Below, one piece after another: positions 48,601 to 60,090 of a DNA stretch of 64,000 nt (positions within the stretch are counted from its first letter, which is position 1; each line of letters starts with the position of its first letter). Below the pieces are notes generated by a model, which worked only from the letters and a program-made list of their open reading frames with translations, searched no databases and was not told the DNA's origin. The stretch is from positions 4,380,476 through 4,444,475 of the forward strand of contig NC_051089.1 in NCBI RefSeq assembly GCF_901709675.1. The letters are read 5' to 3'. The DNA is from Syngnathus acus (taxonomy: Eukaryota; Chordata; Actinopteri; Syngnathiformes; Syngnathidae). A program made the translations under genes and the position numbers.

Positions 48601-51600
48601 GCATTCTTTGCCCCTCTTTTGTCGAAATCTGTTTAACATACAAGTTGCTTTACAAATTGCATTTTTCTATGAATCCCTTTCATTGCGACTGAGCCCCCTT
48701 CTGCCTCGCACCCTCCTCCTCCCCATTCTGGAGACTTTCATCAGGGCCAAGAATTCATTTGCAAATGAAACCCTGCAGAAGTGCACCCCCTCCCCTGCCC
48801 CACAGCGAGACAGGATGCCTCCCCATTGTTCACGCAGCATGGGAGCGGCGGGGATGATCGGCCGGCCGGTTGGTCGGGACCCCGGCCCCCCGAGCTCATC
48901 CCCGGGGCCGGGTCCCACTCCGAAGCGCACTCAAAGGGATTATATCTTCCCTCGGTGTTCTTCAGCGCCGCCAGACAGCAGATAACCGCAAAGTTGCCAT
49001 GACAATAAACCCCCCGGCCCGAACGCCGGCCAACTATGCAAACACACGCCATAACTTTTCACGGCAAATCTCCCACTTTTGAATAGAACACGCAGAGCTT
49101 TGCTTGAGAGTTAATTTTGGGAAGACAAATAAGAAAATGAAAAGGACACGGAAATGGAAAAAAAAACTGTCAAAAATGTGAGAAATTTTAGAAAACCAAA
49201 CTAAATGAATGTGTGTAAGGAAAAATGATGAGAATCTGTCATGTACTTAAATCAATAAATTCAGCTTTTTTTTTTTTTTTTAACCAAATGGGGTCACTAC
49301 ATTTTTGGAGAATATTTATTCGACATTCATTTCCGATATAAGGGTTTTGAAATTTAATGCAAATGTTATTTTTGTTATTAAGTCAACAAAAACATAACAT
49401 TACAGGTAATAAGCTTTTTCTTCTCTTATTTTCTGATCTTTTTAATGTATTTTCAATTTTTGTACACGTGCTTAAATGTTACAAGGAATTAAACGCTAAT
49501 TACAATACAGTACAAATACATTATATTTTTTAACATTTAGTCACGAAAAAAGCTGACTTGAAATTGATTCAAATTGAATTCTTGTTTTTCCATTTTACAA
49601 AACGATAAGATACGTTTGATTGATACTTTCCATCAACCGACGTTCCTAGATGGCGACTTTGCGCTACGTTTAAATTAAACAAGATTTGAGCACAAACAAA
49701 ATAAAAGAAAAGAGGTTAGTTATATTAACAGCATTGTGTTATCTTTTAAAAGCATGTGAGTTTTAATCTACACTTTGTGTCCAAAGTGTGCTATTTTACT
49801 TGAGCAAACAATCAAAGCTTTGTGTCAAACTGTTAGGACAAAAAAATAGAAATCAATGCTGGAGCACAGGACATGGCGCAGATGCTAGCATTAGGCTTAA
49901 TTCCCAAAATAGCAGGGATTAAGTTCGAATTAAAATTAAGAATCAAGCTAAAGCTGCCGCGAGGAGGATGCGCTGTTTATGAATCATAGTAAAGAAGGCC
50001 TCAAAAAAAAAAAAAAAAAGACGAAGGAAAAAGAAGAAGAAGGAGTGGAGATTTGAAGCAGGCGAGATCCTACATTGTGTTTTTTTAGGGGCGGCTTGGG
50101 AGCTCCACATCGCACTCAACACCAGATGGAGGTCCAGCAAAAACCATCATGGTCCAGTCTGGCCACGCAGGAGGACACTGGCGGAGCTGTGGTCCGGTGT
50201 CATGCTTAAGGCAAATGGAGGAAGGGAGGGTATGGGCTAACACCCCCCAACCAAATGACAAACACTTTCTTGTTTGCAGGGGCACACAAAAAAAAAAAGA
50301 AAGAAGAGAACGAAGGAGGGGGGTTGCCCTTGCCAATTCCCCCCCAGGGGGCCACTCTGATAGGGGCTAAATATTGATAAGAGCCTCACTTAAACGCTTA
50401 ATAGAAGGAGAAAAAGAGTGTCAGGGCCTGGCTCGGGCCGCCTGCGGTTCCGACTAGTCGGGTCAATGGCGACCTGAAGTGGATCTCACTGGGCCCTGAA
50501 CCCTGAGCACCCCTTACACACACTCACACACACACACGCACAGGGCCCTGAACCCCGGTCGCCCCTCACATAGAGGGACACTGGCAAAGGTTAAAACAGC
50601 ACAGCACCAACACACACACGCACACACACAAATCTTGACACACTTTTTAACCCTCATTCTTTGGGGTGTGTGAAAAAAAACATTTTTACAAATTCTAATT
50701 TACAAATCTTTTTTTAATTTTACAGAAGCATTACGTTGAATCCAAGTGACGTATTTTGCACGTGACAGAAACTCAATAGTCTTAAAGCACATACTTAAAT
50801 TAAAAGCAAGTTTAATTTGGGCAGAACAGTAGAATATTATAACACGAATGTGCATTTAAAGCAACTCCAGAAATGTGACATTCATACGTTGTTTTAAATT
50901 GCACTTTAAAATCCACATATTTTGCACGTTAATACTTTGAATTTAACTAAAAAATGAAATTTTAACAACATACGTTTTGCTCAAATATGGCTTTTTCTGT
51001 GGAAAAAACATTACCTTTAAACTCCCGTAACTTTTATCCCCGAATTTATCTGCACTTTTATTCACAAGTATGACAAATTATTATTTTAAATATACACATA
51101 TCGACATGAAAAAAAACTTCACTGATCGAACGAATCGGATCACATTTTTGACCATCAACGCAACATTTGACACGATTATTTCCTGATGTCATAAATTACG
51201 GCACTGTAAAAATCCCACTGTTTTCCTTTATGTAACCAAAAACGGACTTATTTGAGTCAACAATTCTTTTAACTGTCTGAGCGCGCGTGTGTGTGTGTTG
51301 TGTATGTATGTGTGTGTGTGTGTGTGTGTGTGACTCACGCTGAGTAAGACTTTTTAATATCTAAAAGGACGATGAGCAAACTGTCTTGTTATGTGCATTA
51401 AGACGAATGCAAGCAAACACGTTCAGTTTGTACGTTTTTAAGACGACAAAGAAGCTTTAGCACACTTTTTGAATGAGTTTGTGTGCGTGAGTGACTTCGC
51501 CGGGGTGGTCCGAGCCGGTTGAAGAGGGTTCGCTTTAAAACCCAAAAATAAAATTATAAAGTTTTTAAAAACACGTTAAGTTGCACAAATAAAACTAAAT

Positions 51601-51816
51601 TTAAAAAAACAAGTAAGTTAACATAATTGGAGCGGCGATGTGTGTGCGTGTTCTTTAGAACTATGCATTAAAATAAAAAAGTGAATCTATTAAAGTAGGA
51701 GGGATGCTGGTGGAGCGCAGGAAGAGGGGCCGGTGCTACTCACCATTGTGGCCGGCTCCGGGTAGCTGAGTGTCGGACTGAAAGTGTTGCGGCTTGGCTT
51801 GTTTCCTGCGCGACAT
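42204..51816 (-). CDS. sall1: Sal-like zinc-finger transcriptional repressor 1 (spalt family), three coding exons
   Basis: The joined CDS is 51816-51744, 47725-44337 and 42653-42204 (minus strand), 3,912 nt, 1,303 residues; human SALL1 is about 1,324. It opens with [12 protein letters not shown], the NuRD-recruiting repression motif. A C2HC finger follows (C44, C47, H60, C64), then a Q-rich segment (about 228-252) of the kind that mediates SALL multimerisation. C2H2 fingers lie at 438-458/466-486, 688-708/716-736/748-768, 974-994/1002-1022 and 1112-1132/1140-1160. The last pair corresponds to the SALL4 cluster that binds AT-rich DNA. SALL proteins act in the nucleus as repressors in kidney, limb/fin, ear and neural development. 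Residues 120-145 and the C-terminus ending in EIVTN match SALL1 rather than SALL3 or SALL4. A possible SUMO site (I-K-K-E) lies near residue 558. sall1a versus sall1b is unresolved. No frameshift or in-frame stop is present in any exon. Confidence 0.97.
42654..44336 (-). other. sall1 intron 2
   Basis: A 1,683-bp phase-0 intron with a GTATGC donor and a TTTTTCCTCGCAG acceptor. It interrupts the last C2H2 finger between the lysine of its linker helix and the first zinc-binding histidine region, which is the conserved SALL intron position. The interior is mostly AT-rich. A block near 43000-43320, downstream of the A-run at 42823-42838, is less repetitive; I see no gene in it. Confidence 0.93.
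44337..47725 (-). CDS. sall1: sall1 coding exon 2 (large exon)
   Basis: The exon is 3,389 nt and encodes residues 25-1154. Its acceptor is a T-rich tract followed by TTTGCAG, with the exon starting at 47725; its donor after AAG is GTATGC. It begins GG-GAC-ACA, completing the glycine split from exon 1, and reads through the C2HC finger (V-C-N-R-C-C ... H-Q-K-N-C). All C2H2 clusters lie here except the end of the last finger. One huge central exon carrying nearly the whole protein is the normal SALL architecture. Acidic and serine-rich linkers separate the clusters. The polyserine run of mammalian SALL1 is absent. Confidence 0.97.
47726..51743 (-). other. sall1 intron 1
   Basis: A 4,018-bp phase-1 intron with a GTGAGT donor and a TTTGCAG acceptor. 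It contains a 26-A run (48321-48346), (TG)n at 51287-51332, CA-rich stretches near 50520-50630 and AT-rich unique sequence between them (49085-50000 and 50640-51280, no motif recognised). A complex, GC-richer block near 48600-49085 is described separately as a candidate intronic enhancer. Confidence 0.93.
48600..49085. promoter_or_regulatory. candidate enhancer in sall1 intron 1
   Basis: A non-repetitive, moderately GC-rich block inside an otherwise AT-rich intron. It contains a perfect 16-bp palindrome, TTCATTTGCAAATGAA (48754-48769), which combines POU-octamer half sites; a CAAAGGGATTA stretch; and a GATAACCGC stretch. Intron 1 position and composition suggest a conserved regulatory element, but conservation was not tested. 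Confidence 0.4.
51744..51816 (-). CDS. sall1: sall1 coding exon 1
   Basis: This 73-nt coding part encodes 24 residues, [12 protein letters not shown] followed by [12 protein letters not shown], plus the first base of a glycine codon (phase 1). It ends at a GTGAGT donor starting at 51743. The start codon has A at -3. The peptide is the known spalt N-terminal repression motif, which in mammals recruits the NuRD histone-deacetylase complex. The exon is too short to be found as an open frame on its own; it was recognised by the motif and by the phase match with the exon 2 acceptor. Confidence 0.95.
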
Positions 51817-52620
51817 GCTGGCTGGCACATGGGGCAAACACCAAGCGAAGAAGAGACGAGGAAGACCAAGAAGAAAAAATGAAACGAGGGGGCCCTCAAA
51901 ATTTCACGCGCATCGAGCCCATCCAACGCGCATGTGCCACGTTATGATTATCAATAATGCCTCGCGATTAATCATACGGGAGGGAGGGAGGGAGGGAGGT
52001 GGACGAGGAGGGGCTGGTAAGGAAGGAGGAGGGAGGGGGGTTCTTTGAAAGGCGATTGGCACCTCGCCAGCCCCCCCTCCTATTCAAATGAAGTCTCTTT
52101 AATCAATTAGCTCCTGATTTGCTTTGCTGGAAGGAGGGACGGTGGGGGTCTTCTTCGTCTCCCAACCCCGAGGTTCCCAAACTCCGCTTGAGGAAGGAAG
52201 GAAGCCCCCTCCAAATTTTGGTCACCTTGGTCTTGTCCCAACTGATAAATGTTGCAGAACTTTCTCCTCCTCTCGCGCCTCAAGCAGGTAGTAGTCCGTC
52301 CCCAAAACCAGAGGCTTAAAAATCACCTTTTAGCGGCACCCGGTTGGCGCAAGCCTTCCCGACTGCAAAAAATCCACGCGTGCCTCCGTGCACTTCACTT
52401 TAATGGAGTCATTTTTGTGCTCGGATGGTCTATTTTCGGGGTGGTAGTTTTTTACACGCGAACACGTTGTCATCACACACCGCAAACGGCGAATAAACAA
52501 ACTTTTCGAGAGGGCCCCGTGCAGCAGCGGGACAGCGGGGAAAGAAACGCCCATCTATTCGCTGATTGGCTGGTGGGATGTTCAGTCACGACGCTGGACC
52601 ACGCCTCTTTCCCCGCCTTC
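51817..52620 (-). promoter_or_regulatory. sall1 5' UTR and proximal promoter region
   Basis: Immediately upstream of the start codon. Two CCAAT boxes in minus-strand sense lie at 52055-52059 and 52565-52569. A GC-box-like GGCGTGG lies in the minus-strand sequence near 52598-52604. I found no clear TATA box, which fits a developmental-regulator promoter. There is an AT-rich TTAATCAATTAG stretch near 52098-52110 and a multi-G-run motif at 51978-51996. An out-of-frame ATG at 51828-51830 would lie in the leader if transcription starts upstream of it. The start site is not located. Confidence 0.5.
51978..51996 (+). other. G-quadruplex motif in the sall1 leader/promoter
   Basis: Five GGG runs separated by single A residues (51978-80, 82-84, 86-88, 90-92, 94-96) lie about 160-180 bp upstream of the sall1 start codon. 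The G-rich strand is the template strand, so the transcript would carry the C-rich complement. Single-nucleotide loops make this a strong canonical DNA G4 pattern. Confidence 0.6.
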
Positions 52621-53976
52621 TTTTGCCTTTTTTTCATCCACTTCTCCTGTCGAACAAACACACCAACGATCAGCGGCGACAAGTTTTCATTTATTGTTAT
52701 TTCGTCATCATAATCTCCATCATAATCACCATCTTTTGTTTTATTTTTAAGTGGGCTAAGTTAGTCAAAACAACAACAATAATAATAACAATAATAAAAT
52801 ATATTAAAAATGTCCTATTGTAGGCAGGATACGACTGGGTAAATTTTGCATGTGCAGCGTGGTGATATTTAACTCACAATTAAAATCATATTAATCAAAA
52901 TGTCTGAATCAGCCGCCTGAGAACACACAACTTGGGGGTTGCAATTACATTAATTAAAAAAAAAAAAAAAAAAATCAAAATATCATTATCGTTACTGTCT
53001 AGATCCTTTCAGGAGTGTTTAGGCGTATGGTGGGGCTGAAACAAGACAAACGCAGCCTCTCTCTCCTCGTGCTGATGTTGAAAAATGAAGATAATAACGT
53101 TTCGACGGCTGATGCCATTATTTTGCTCTTAATTTTTAAAGAGGAGCTGCGGGGCCAGGATGGATGTGTTCCCTGCTTGTCAGCTATCTTTTAGTTTCGA
53201 CGAGAGTCTTTACTTATTCATGAGTTAACAAAAAAAAAAGGAAAAAGAAAATGAAAGGAAGAACACCAAAGAATGGGGCTCGCTGTGTCAATTGCACAAT
53301 TATTAAAAAGCATAATTATAGACAAGCCATTAATTTGTGTGCTTGTGCTATGATGACAAAGTTAACATTGCAAAGGAGTGCACGGGGAGTGTTCTGCAAT
53401 ATTGTAACGTCCCAGGCGGGAAAATCAATGTGCAGTTAATTGATGTGAGTGTTGGTGTGAGATTGTAAACAAGGTGATTTGCAGCCCAGTCCAGCCGAGC
53501 AGAGGGGGGGAGGGGGGCGTGCGTGCGTGTTCGTGTGTGCGTGAGTCTTTTATAATGATCAGGGTACACGAACGCATCAAATTACACAAATGATTCATAC
53601 AAGAACATTTAAAAAGGTTAAAGAGGTAGATGGATAGATAGATAAAAATGGATATTCATGTACCTTGGAACAAGTTTCTGCAGTGCAAGCCAAGTTGTTT
53701 TTCTTTTCTAGATTACAATCAATAAATCTTGATACATACAATGCATTCAATAGTTGACAAAAACGTGGAAATTCCTTAAATTTGGACTTTGTCTGTTGCT
53801 GTGTCTCTAACTGGAAAGCCTCTTTTTTTTCTCTTCTGCGTGATGTTGCATTCAACACGTGGTGGGCTGATTTTTCTTTCAATGAACCCCCTCATCCTCT
53901 ACCTCCATCTTAACCGTGCATGCGGAATTACAACGAGCTGGTTGAGACCCTCATCTGGGTCAGATGTATGTATGAG
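52621..53976. other. AT-rich sequence upstream of sall1
   Basis: An AATAAT-rich run near 52775-52800, an A-run at about 52956-52973 and a more complex stretch at 53030-53220 are present. No gene recognised. Confidence 0.4.
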
Positions 53977-54679
<703 letters not shown>

Positions 54680-54680
<1 letters not shown>

Positions 54681-54990
54681 AGTCCTCTGACCCCCGTAGT
54701 AGGCCTCCTCACAAATATGAAGCGCAGCACGGGCCTCCGTCCTGACGTCCTGCACCAGGATTAGGAGCTTGATTAAAGGGATTGTCATAAGCCGGCCTCC
54801 TGCTCCTAGACATCGAGAAAATGTGTGACATCATCAAGCCACGCTCTATAGTTGTCGATTTAAATGAATTTTAGGTGAACAGGCAGCTGAAGAATGACTC
54901 GTGTTAAAATTCACAACCTGCAGCGGCGCAAGAGAATAACCTCCATTAATTAAGAGATCAAGCCTCTCTATTGTCCTTGAGCGTCACCCC
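54680..54990. promoter_or_regulatory. Candidate conserved non-coding block O
   Basis: Unrepeated, with GAGCTTGATTAAAGGGATTG near 54766, TTTAAATGAATTTTAGGTG near 54860 and CCATTAATTAAGAGATCAAG near 54943. About 3 kb upstream of the sall1 start codon. Enhancer role inferred. Confidence 0.42.
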
Positions 54991-55938
54991 CCCTTACACC
55001 CACCCCGTTAACCCCCTCCCCACCAATCCCCACAAGCCCCCCATTGTGCCCCTTGACAACTTCCTGCAGCATCACCTGATATCAATGGCATCAATGGACC
55101 CTGTTTGTTGTTACATGATCCCCACCGCCGTTCCAGACGCGCACCCCCCGCCTCGTGACCCACCCCTCTTTCCTTTCAGTGGGGCTTGTTTGAGGGAAAA
55201 CAAGTTGAGAGGTGTCGCAGAGGTGTTACAGGTCACAACCACACACAAACCTCTGCACTAGAACACACACGCGGAAACATACATACATACATGCATACAT
55301 ACATACACATACATATATATAAATATTTCACACACATACGCATATATATATATATATATACACAAAGAAGAAAGATAGTATTTTTCCCCCTTTTTACTCC
55401 GCTCAGCATAATATGGTAATTATATTATGCACGTGTCCCATATAATTATGGGAAAGCTTTTCCGTCTTTCTGCCTATTTCCCTATTCTGATACTACCAAC
55501 AAGTCTGGAAAATTGAAGGGAACTGAGTCTTGGGTATTAAAAAAAAAAAAATCTGCCAGCATTGACATGCAGTGTGCAAAGGACCTACAGTGATTATTTC
55601 GATCAATTTTGTGTCAGAAGTGATCAATTAGTTTACTGGGCTGTTGTGGCCATTGAATCACAAAAGATTCGACCCGCAAACGTCAGAATTGTATGGCAGA
55701 CATGCTAGCCACTGATCCTCTGTGCTTCTACAGTAAACTTTCGAAGCTTAAAATTACGATCGGGCCATGTCACCACAGCTGTGCCGTGCAGCGGAAAAGA
55801 GGCACAGGCCTTGGATTTAAGTGCTGTGTCAATCCGCATCTGCATGCTCCTCCATTCTCTAAATTGCTCTATTTTAGGACAAACAGAGCTGCGAAATGCG
55901 ACGCCGTTTGTAATTGTGCTTTAAAAACTAGCAACATT
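54991..55938. other. C-rich stretch and CATA/AT microsatellites
   Basis: C-rich to 55160; (ACAT)n and (AT)n at about 55278-55362; otherwise unremarkable. Confidence 0.5.
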
Positions 55939-55984
55939 CGCGCGCACACACATTCACACACGCACACACATTCACACACGCACG

Positions 55985-56057
<73 letters not shown>
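55939..56057. repeat. (CA)n microsatellite with CG-rich left part
   Basis: Imperfect CA/CG alternation from 55939, then about 65 bp of pure (CA)n (55993-56057). The alternating purine-pyrimidine pattern is Z-DNA-prone. Confidence 0.95.
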
Positions 56058-56060
<3 letters not shown>

Positions 56061-58530
56061 CGCAGTGTGAGGTCCCCATGTGTGTCCTCACACCAGGCGG
56101 CCACACACACATGCACACACACACGAGTACTTTAATATTTATGTACTTTATGACTGTAAATGGTCAACAATGCAGTCCAAGGTACAATATGTGTCTGTCA
56201 TTTTTTTATTTTAGTGATATAACTTTATTCTCAAATTAAAAATGCAGTGTCACAATTGTTTAACTTTTACAAATTACCATGACTATTTTTGCAATAGTTT
56301 TTGTATTAATTTGATTTTGTCACTTTGTTTTTTAACTTTTCTGTACTATTACGATTTTCCTAAAAAAGGAGGATTCTTTCTTGAAAATGTTACAAAATAT
56401 TTGCAATAAAGATAATAAAGCTAACTCCCCCCAAAAAAATCATACTATACAAGAAGGTCGGACTTTGCCATTGCTCGAGTTGGATGGACTGAATTCTGCT
56501 TGAGGGGGCTTGTAAAGTTGTGAAAGTGTGTGAGGTGGTGGTGGAAGGGCAGGGGGGTTGTCCGTCTTTATTTAGCCCACTTGTACAGGTCTTGTCGGAC
56601 GAGCAACATTAGACAAGAAAGGTCCCTGATGACTGGCCAAAAAACGACCCGAGGGGAGGAACTCAATAAAGTCACCTCTCAGCCGCCCGTTCTCTTTTTC
56701 TCCTCGGCCTGTCGTGTCTCTTTTCGCTCTTCCCAATTCTCTCGACCCTCACTCACAAAATCCAAACAGTGCACCTTGTGGCGACTGCAGCAACTTATGG
56801 GAAACAATCCTTGAAAGTTTGCAAAGTTTGCATTGTGGAAGGTATGCAACTTTTTTTTTTTCCAAGCAACATTGTGTGACAAAATAAAATGTATTTTTAC
56901 ATTAATGTAACAAATTACATAATTTATTAGTTAATTTATGGTAAATGAAGTAACACTGGATTTTTGCAAATTTTCCATAAACAATGTCCCTCAAGCACAA
57001 GAGTTTCCCCACTCCTGCTGTCTAAGTATATAAAAATATATTTTTTTATGATCACATGCACGTTTGAAGCACACACAGTACCACCCCCATCTTCTGCTGG
57101 TCCAGACAGGCTGGCATCAGACGCGCCAAAGTGCCACTTTTCCTCCATCTTGCGGCTCACTTTGTCCTTTAAACTTAAACAAATACTGCCGCACCTTTTC
57201 CAATCCAATCGTTTGGATCTCACAACACACACAAGGACCCTGCGCACATAAGCGGCACTCCTTTTCTTTTTCGAAGTTTGCTTTATTTGAAATGACTTCC
57301 TTTCCAATTCGGTGCCCTCCCTACTTCTGTGCAGTGAAGGAAGCCATGCTTATTACATGCTCAGGGGTTCTTTTTATCCAAATAGCTGCTTTTCTACTTT
57401 CTTCGCTTCTCCGTCTCTCTTTAATATTCACACTTAGAGTCCTTGGCACTCACAAGATGGCTGTTTTCCCAGTTAGAATCCCCCCCGTCGTCTCTCACCC
57501 GTTGTTAACAGCCAAACGTGGGCCCGTCGAGTGTAAACAAGCACAAGAGGGTGGTGAGTGGACACACATTTCTCCGCAAACCTCTCCAGGGATGTGCCAC
57601 CCTAACCGGGTGCTGGAGTAAAACCGTTAACGCTAGCGTGCGAGCGGCCAAACGCCGAGGGGGTCGCCAGCGGCAGTGTTTCCCTGCCACCCGCCAGCCC
57701 CCACTTTTTCCCTCCCCAAAAAACACACATACCCGGTGCTCACATCTGCTCGCCACACAAACAGAACCAGAGCGCAAGCGTATTGGCTCATCAAAGCTGT
57801 GAATGCAAATCGGAAGCAAAAACAAAGACTGCTGTAAAAAGCGTGTGCTTGCGAAACCAGGGCCTGCAGTCCGTATTGAAAGAAGATGTTGGTCACGGCA
57901 CCTAATGGAACGTTTGCATAATAAAAGCTTCGTAGAACTTCTCTTTATATGATACTTTCGATTTTGAGCCGATTTCATGGGACGAATTCACGTTCACAGT
58001 CGACTATTCAATAAGGTGACACTTTGTTCATTTATCTGCACGGGTCAGCAAGTGTGACAAACAAGTTGGTTGTGGCTTAGCATAGCGGTTAGCCTTGATA
58101 GCTTTGGCTATTCTGATCACAGATTTTCTTAAATATCATTTCAGGGGGAATTGCAGGATTGTTGGTAGAGGGAACCATCTTCATCATCAACATGTTATGT
58201 CCCATAAGCAACAATGGCGTGATAAAAAAATAACTTAAAAGTGGCAAAACAATCGAGAGCTAGCATGTTAGCAAGAATATCATAATAATTGACTGCATCA
58301 AATTATCAACTATTGATCTTTTCAAATGTCTTAAAAGCCAATTTGACATTAACAAATGGACGGTTAATGATTATGTTCCAGAAAAAAGGGAAAATGTATT
58401 TTTATTTACGATTTTCTTTCCATATTGTGTTTAAGCTTTCTGTCGTGCCAATATGATCCAAACAAGGAACGGATTCTCCCGCAATTATTGCTTTTGGTGA
58501 TTCTGTTCTGGAACCCTCTGCAAGTCCTTT
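56058..58530. other. Non-coding spacer, no gene seen
   Basis: AT-rich near 56130-56450. The part from 57040 to 57900 is more complex and has overlapping open frames on both strands (up to 185 codons at 57064-57621) without domains or splice context; I do not accept them as genes. Confidence 0.4.
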
Positions 58531-58539
58531 GTTTGACCA

Positions 58540-59230
58540 GGTGACTGTGACACTTCTCCAGTGTGAGTCAATATCCGCCCAACATCGTCATTAGCATAAA
58601 GACTGCTGGCTCCCAACAGCCTATACTTAAAACACACTCCAAACATTCATAATGGACCACTAGCTGATGTACGCAGCCCCCTGCTATTATCGCAGGTGAG
58701 ACGGCGAACCGCTTTACATCTTAATTACCGGCTAAATCGATCTAGGGGCGCACTTTGACTTCATTTATGACATTCGGCCGAGACTTAAGAATAGTAGGCA
58801 AAGGAGAAACGCCTACCCAACAAGTAACAAACAACAAAATGAAATTGTTCGCTTGACAGAGGGAGTGGTGGGAGATATTATTGATAATTATTAATTGTCA
58901 TGAATATGAAAACGCAAGTCCATAAACGCTGTACACGTCCTCATATTCTGAAAGGTAAAAGCAAATCCCAAACGTGTCACTTTGCTCTCCCCGCAGAGTG
59001 ACGGATGACGACTAACGATGGACGCTTCATCTCGCCGAGGCTCTGTCATGACAGAGACGGATGACATCAGCCGCAGATGAATTACGCCGCGGCCATTTAT
59101 CACGACGGGGCCAATGGGAAAAATACAAATGAACGATTAGCATATTTAGCCTTAATTAAGCGCCGGGGCAGAATAGATGAGCTTGTAACGGGGACCCGCG
59201 TGTTTGAACAGGCATTTGAATGGAGTCAAA
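58540..59230. promoter_or_regulatory. Candidate conserved non-coding block P
   Basis: Two linked parts. The first has TAATTA at 58722-58727 within ATCTTAATTACCGGC. The second has CGATTAGCATATTTAGCC near 59134 and TTAATTAA at 59152-59159. Sequence is complex and repeat-free. It lies about 7 kb upstream of sall1. Enhancer role inferred. Confidence 0.45.
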
Positions 59231-59447
59231 GCACAAGGTTAGTTGCTAGAATATGAACACTAATTAGGGTTAATTGGCTAATTTTCACTGATTGTGGACG
59301 TCCTGCACCGTCAAGGTGAACAAGAATAGAGGAAATGAGCGTTTGACTAATGGCCTGGTAATTTGAATAGAATGGAACTCCACTTGTAAGAAACATGAAC
59401 TGAACTCTCGTGTTTTTTTTCATACATTTAGCATTGAGGAAATAGCT

Positions 59448-59700
59448 ACAATGCCTTGCAAAAGTCTTCACTCCCTTGGCTATTTTTTTTTAAAAGAAAT
59501 GATATACTTTTAAATATACATATATATACAAATATATTTTTTAATGTTTATATTTATGATTTATAACTATATATACATATACTTTTAAAAGTCACATCAT
59601 TTGTGAAATTAAGTTCACTAAGTGTTTTATGATCTTTCAAACCTTTTTTGAAAGGGTTCTTAACCTGGATTAGGTGTACCTAATAATATGACAGCTGTAT
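59448..59700 (+). mobile_element. Tc1/mariner-like terminal fragment and TTAGGTACACC-type end
   Basis: AATGCCTTGCAAAAGTCTTC then ACTCCCTTGG resembles the terminal repeat of fish Tc1-like elements (TGCCTTGCAAAAGTATTCA type). GGTGTACCTAATAA near 59670 resembles the ends found in the 29-33 kb element. The interior is only AT-rich and no transposase remains. Confidence 0.45.
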
Positions 59701-59929
59701 ATTATGGAGGGAATTGAGCATAACTAGCATCTGTCAGGAGTTGACGTATTATCGAGTGATACGAAGCCGACGGTGAAGATGAAGAGGGGAAAGTCGGTGG
59801 GGAAAAAGGAGGTAAATGAATGAATGAGACAAGAGAAAACAAGGGGAACGGATGGGTGCAGAAGGGGGGGGCTGTCTAATGCTTGGGATGGTGTGGGGTA
59901 GTTGCGAGGGGGGGTTACTAAGGTTGCAA

Positions 59930-60090
59930 GCAATTTCTCTTTGTTATCAAGTGAAATGACTCCGCAAATATGACAATAAATCACGGCGGAAATCAATCTG
60001 AGAGGAGGCGACTGTGAGCCGCTGATAATGCATCAATCAATATTTAATGTTTGGACTTTAATTAATCCACATGGGCACCCGGCATTCTTT
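59930..60090. promoter_or_regulatory. Candidate conserved non-coding block Q
   Basis: Compact repeat-free block with GATAATGCATCAATCAATAT near 60023 and TAATTAAT at 60059-60066. Homeodomain/PBX-like sites (ATCAATCA) are adjacent. Enhancer role inferred. Confidence 0.42.

Noticed and set aside
55869-56122. Cysteine/valine-rich small proteins
   Set aside because: Translation of the (CA)n microsatellite.
57064-57621. 185-codon plus-strand open frame
   Set aside because: Overlapping frames on both strands; no domain; composition not coding-like.
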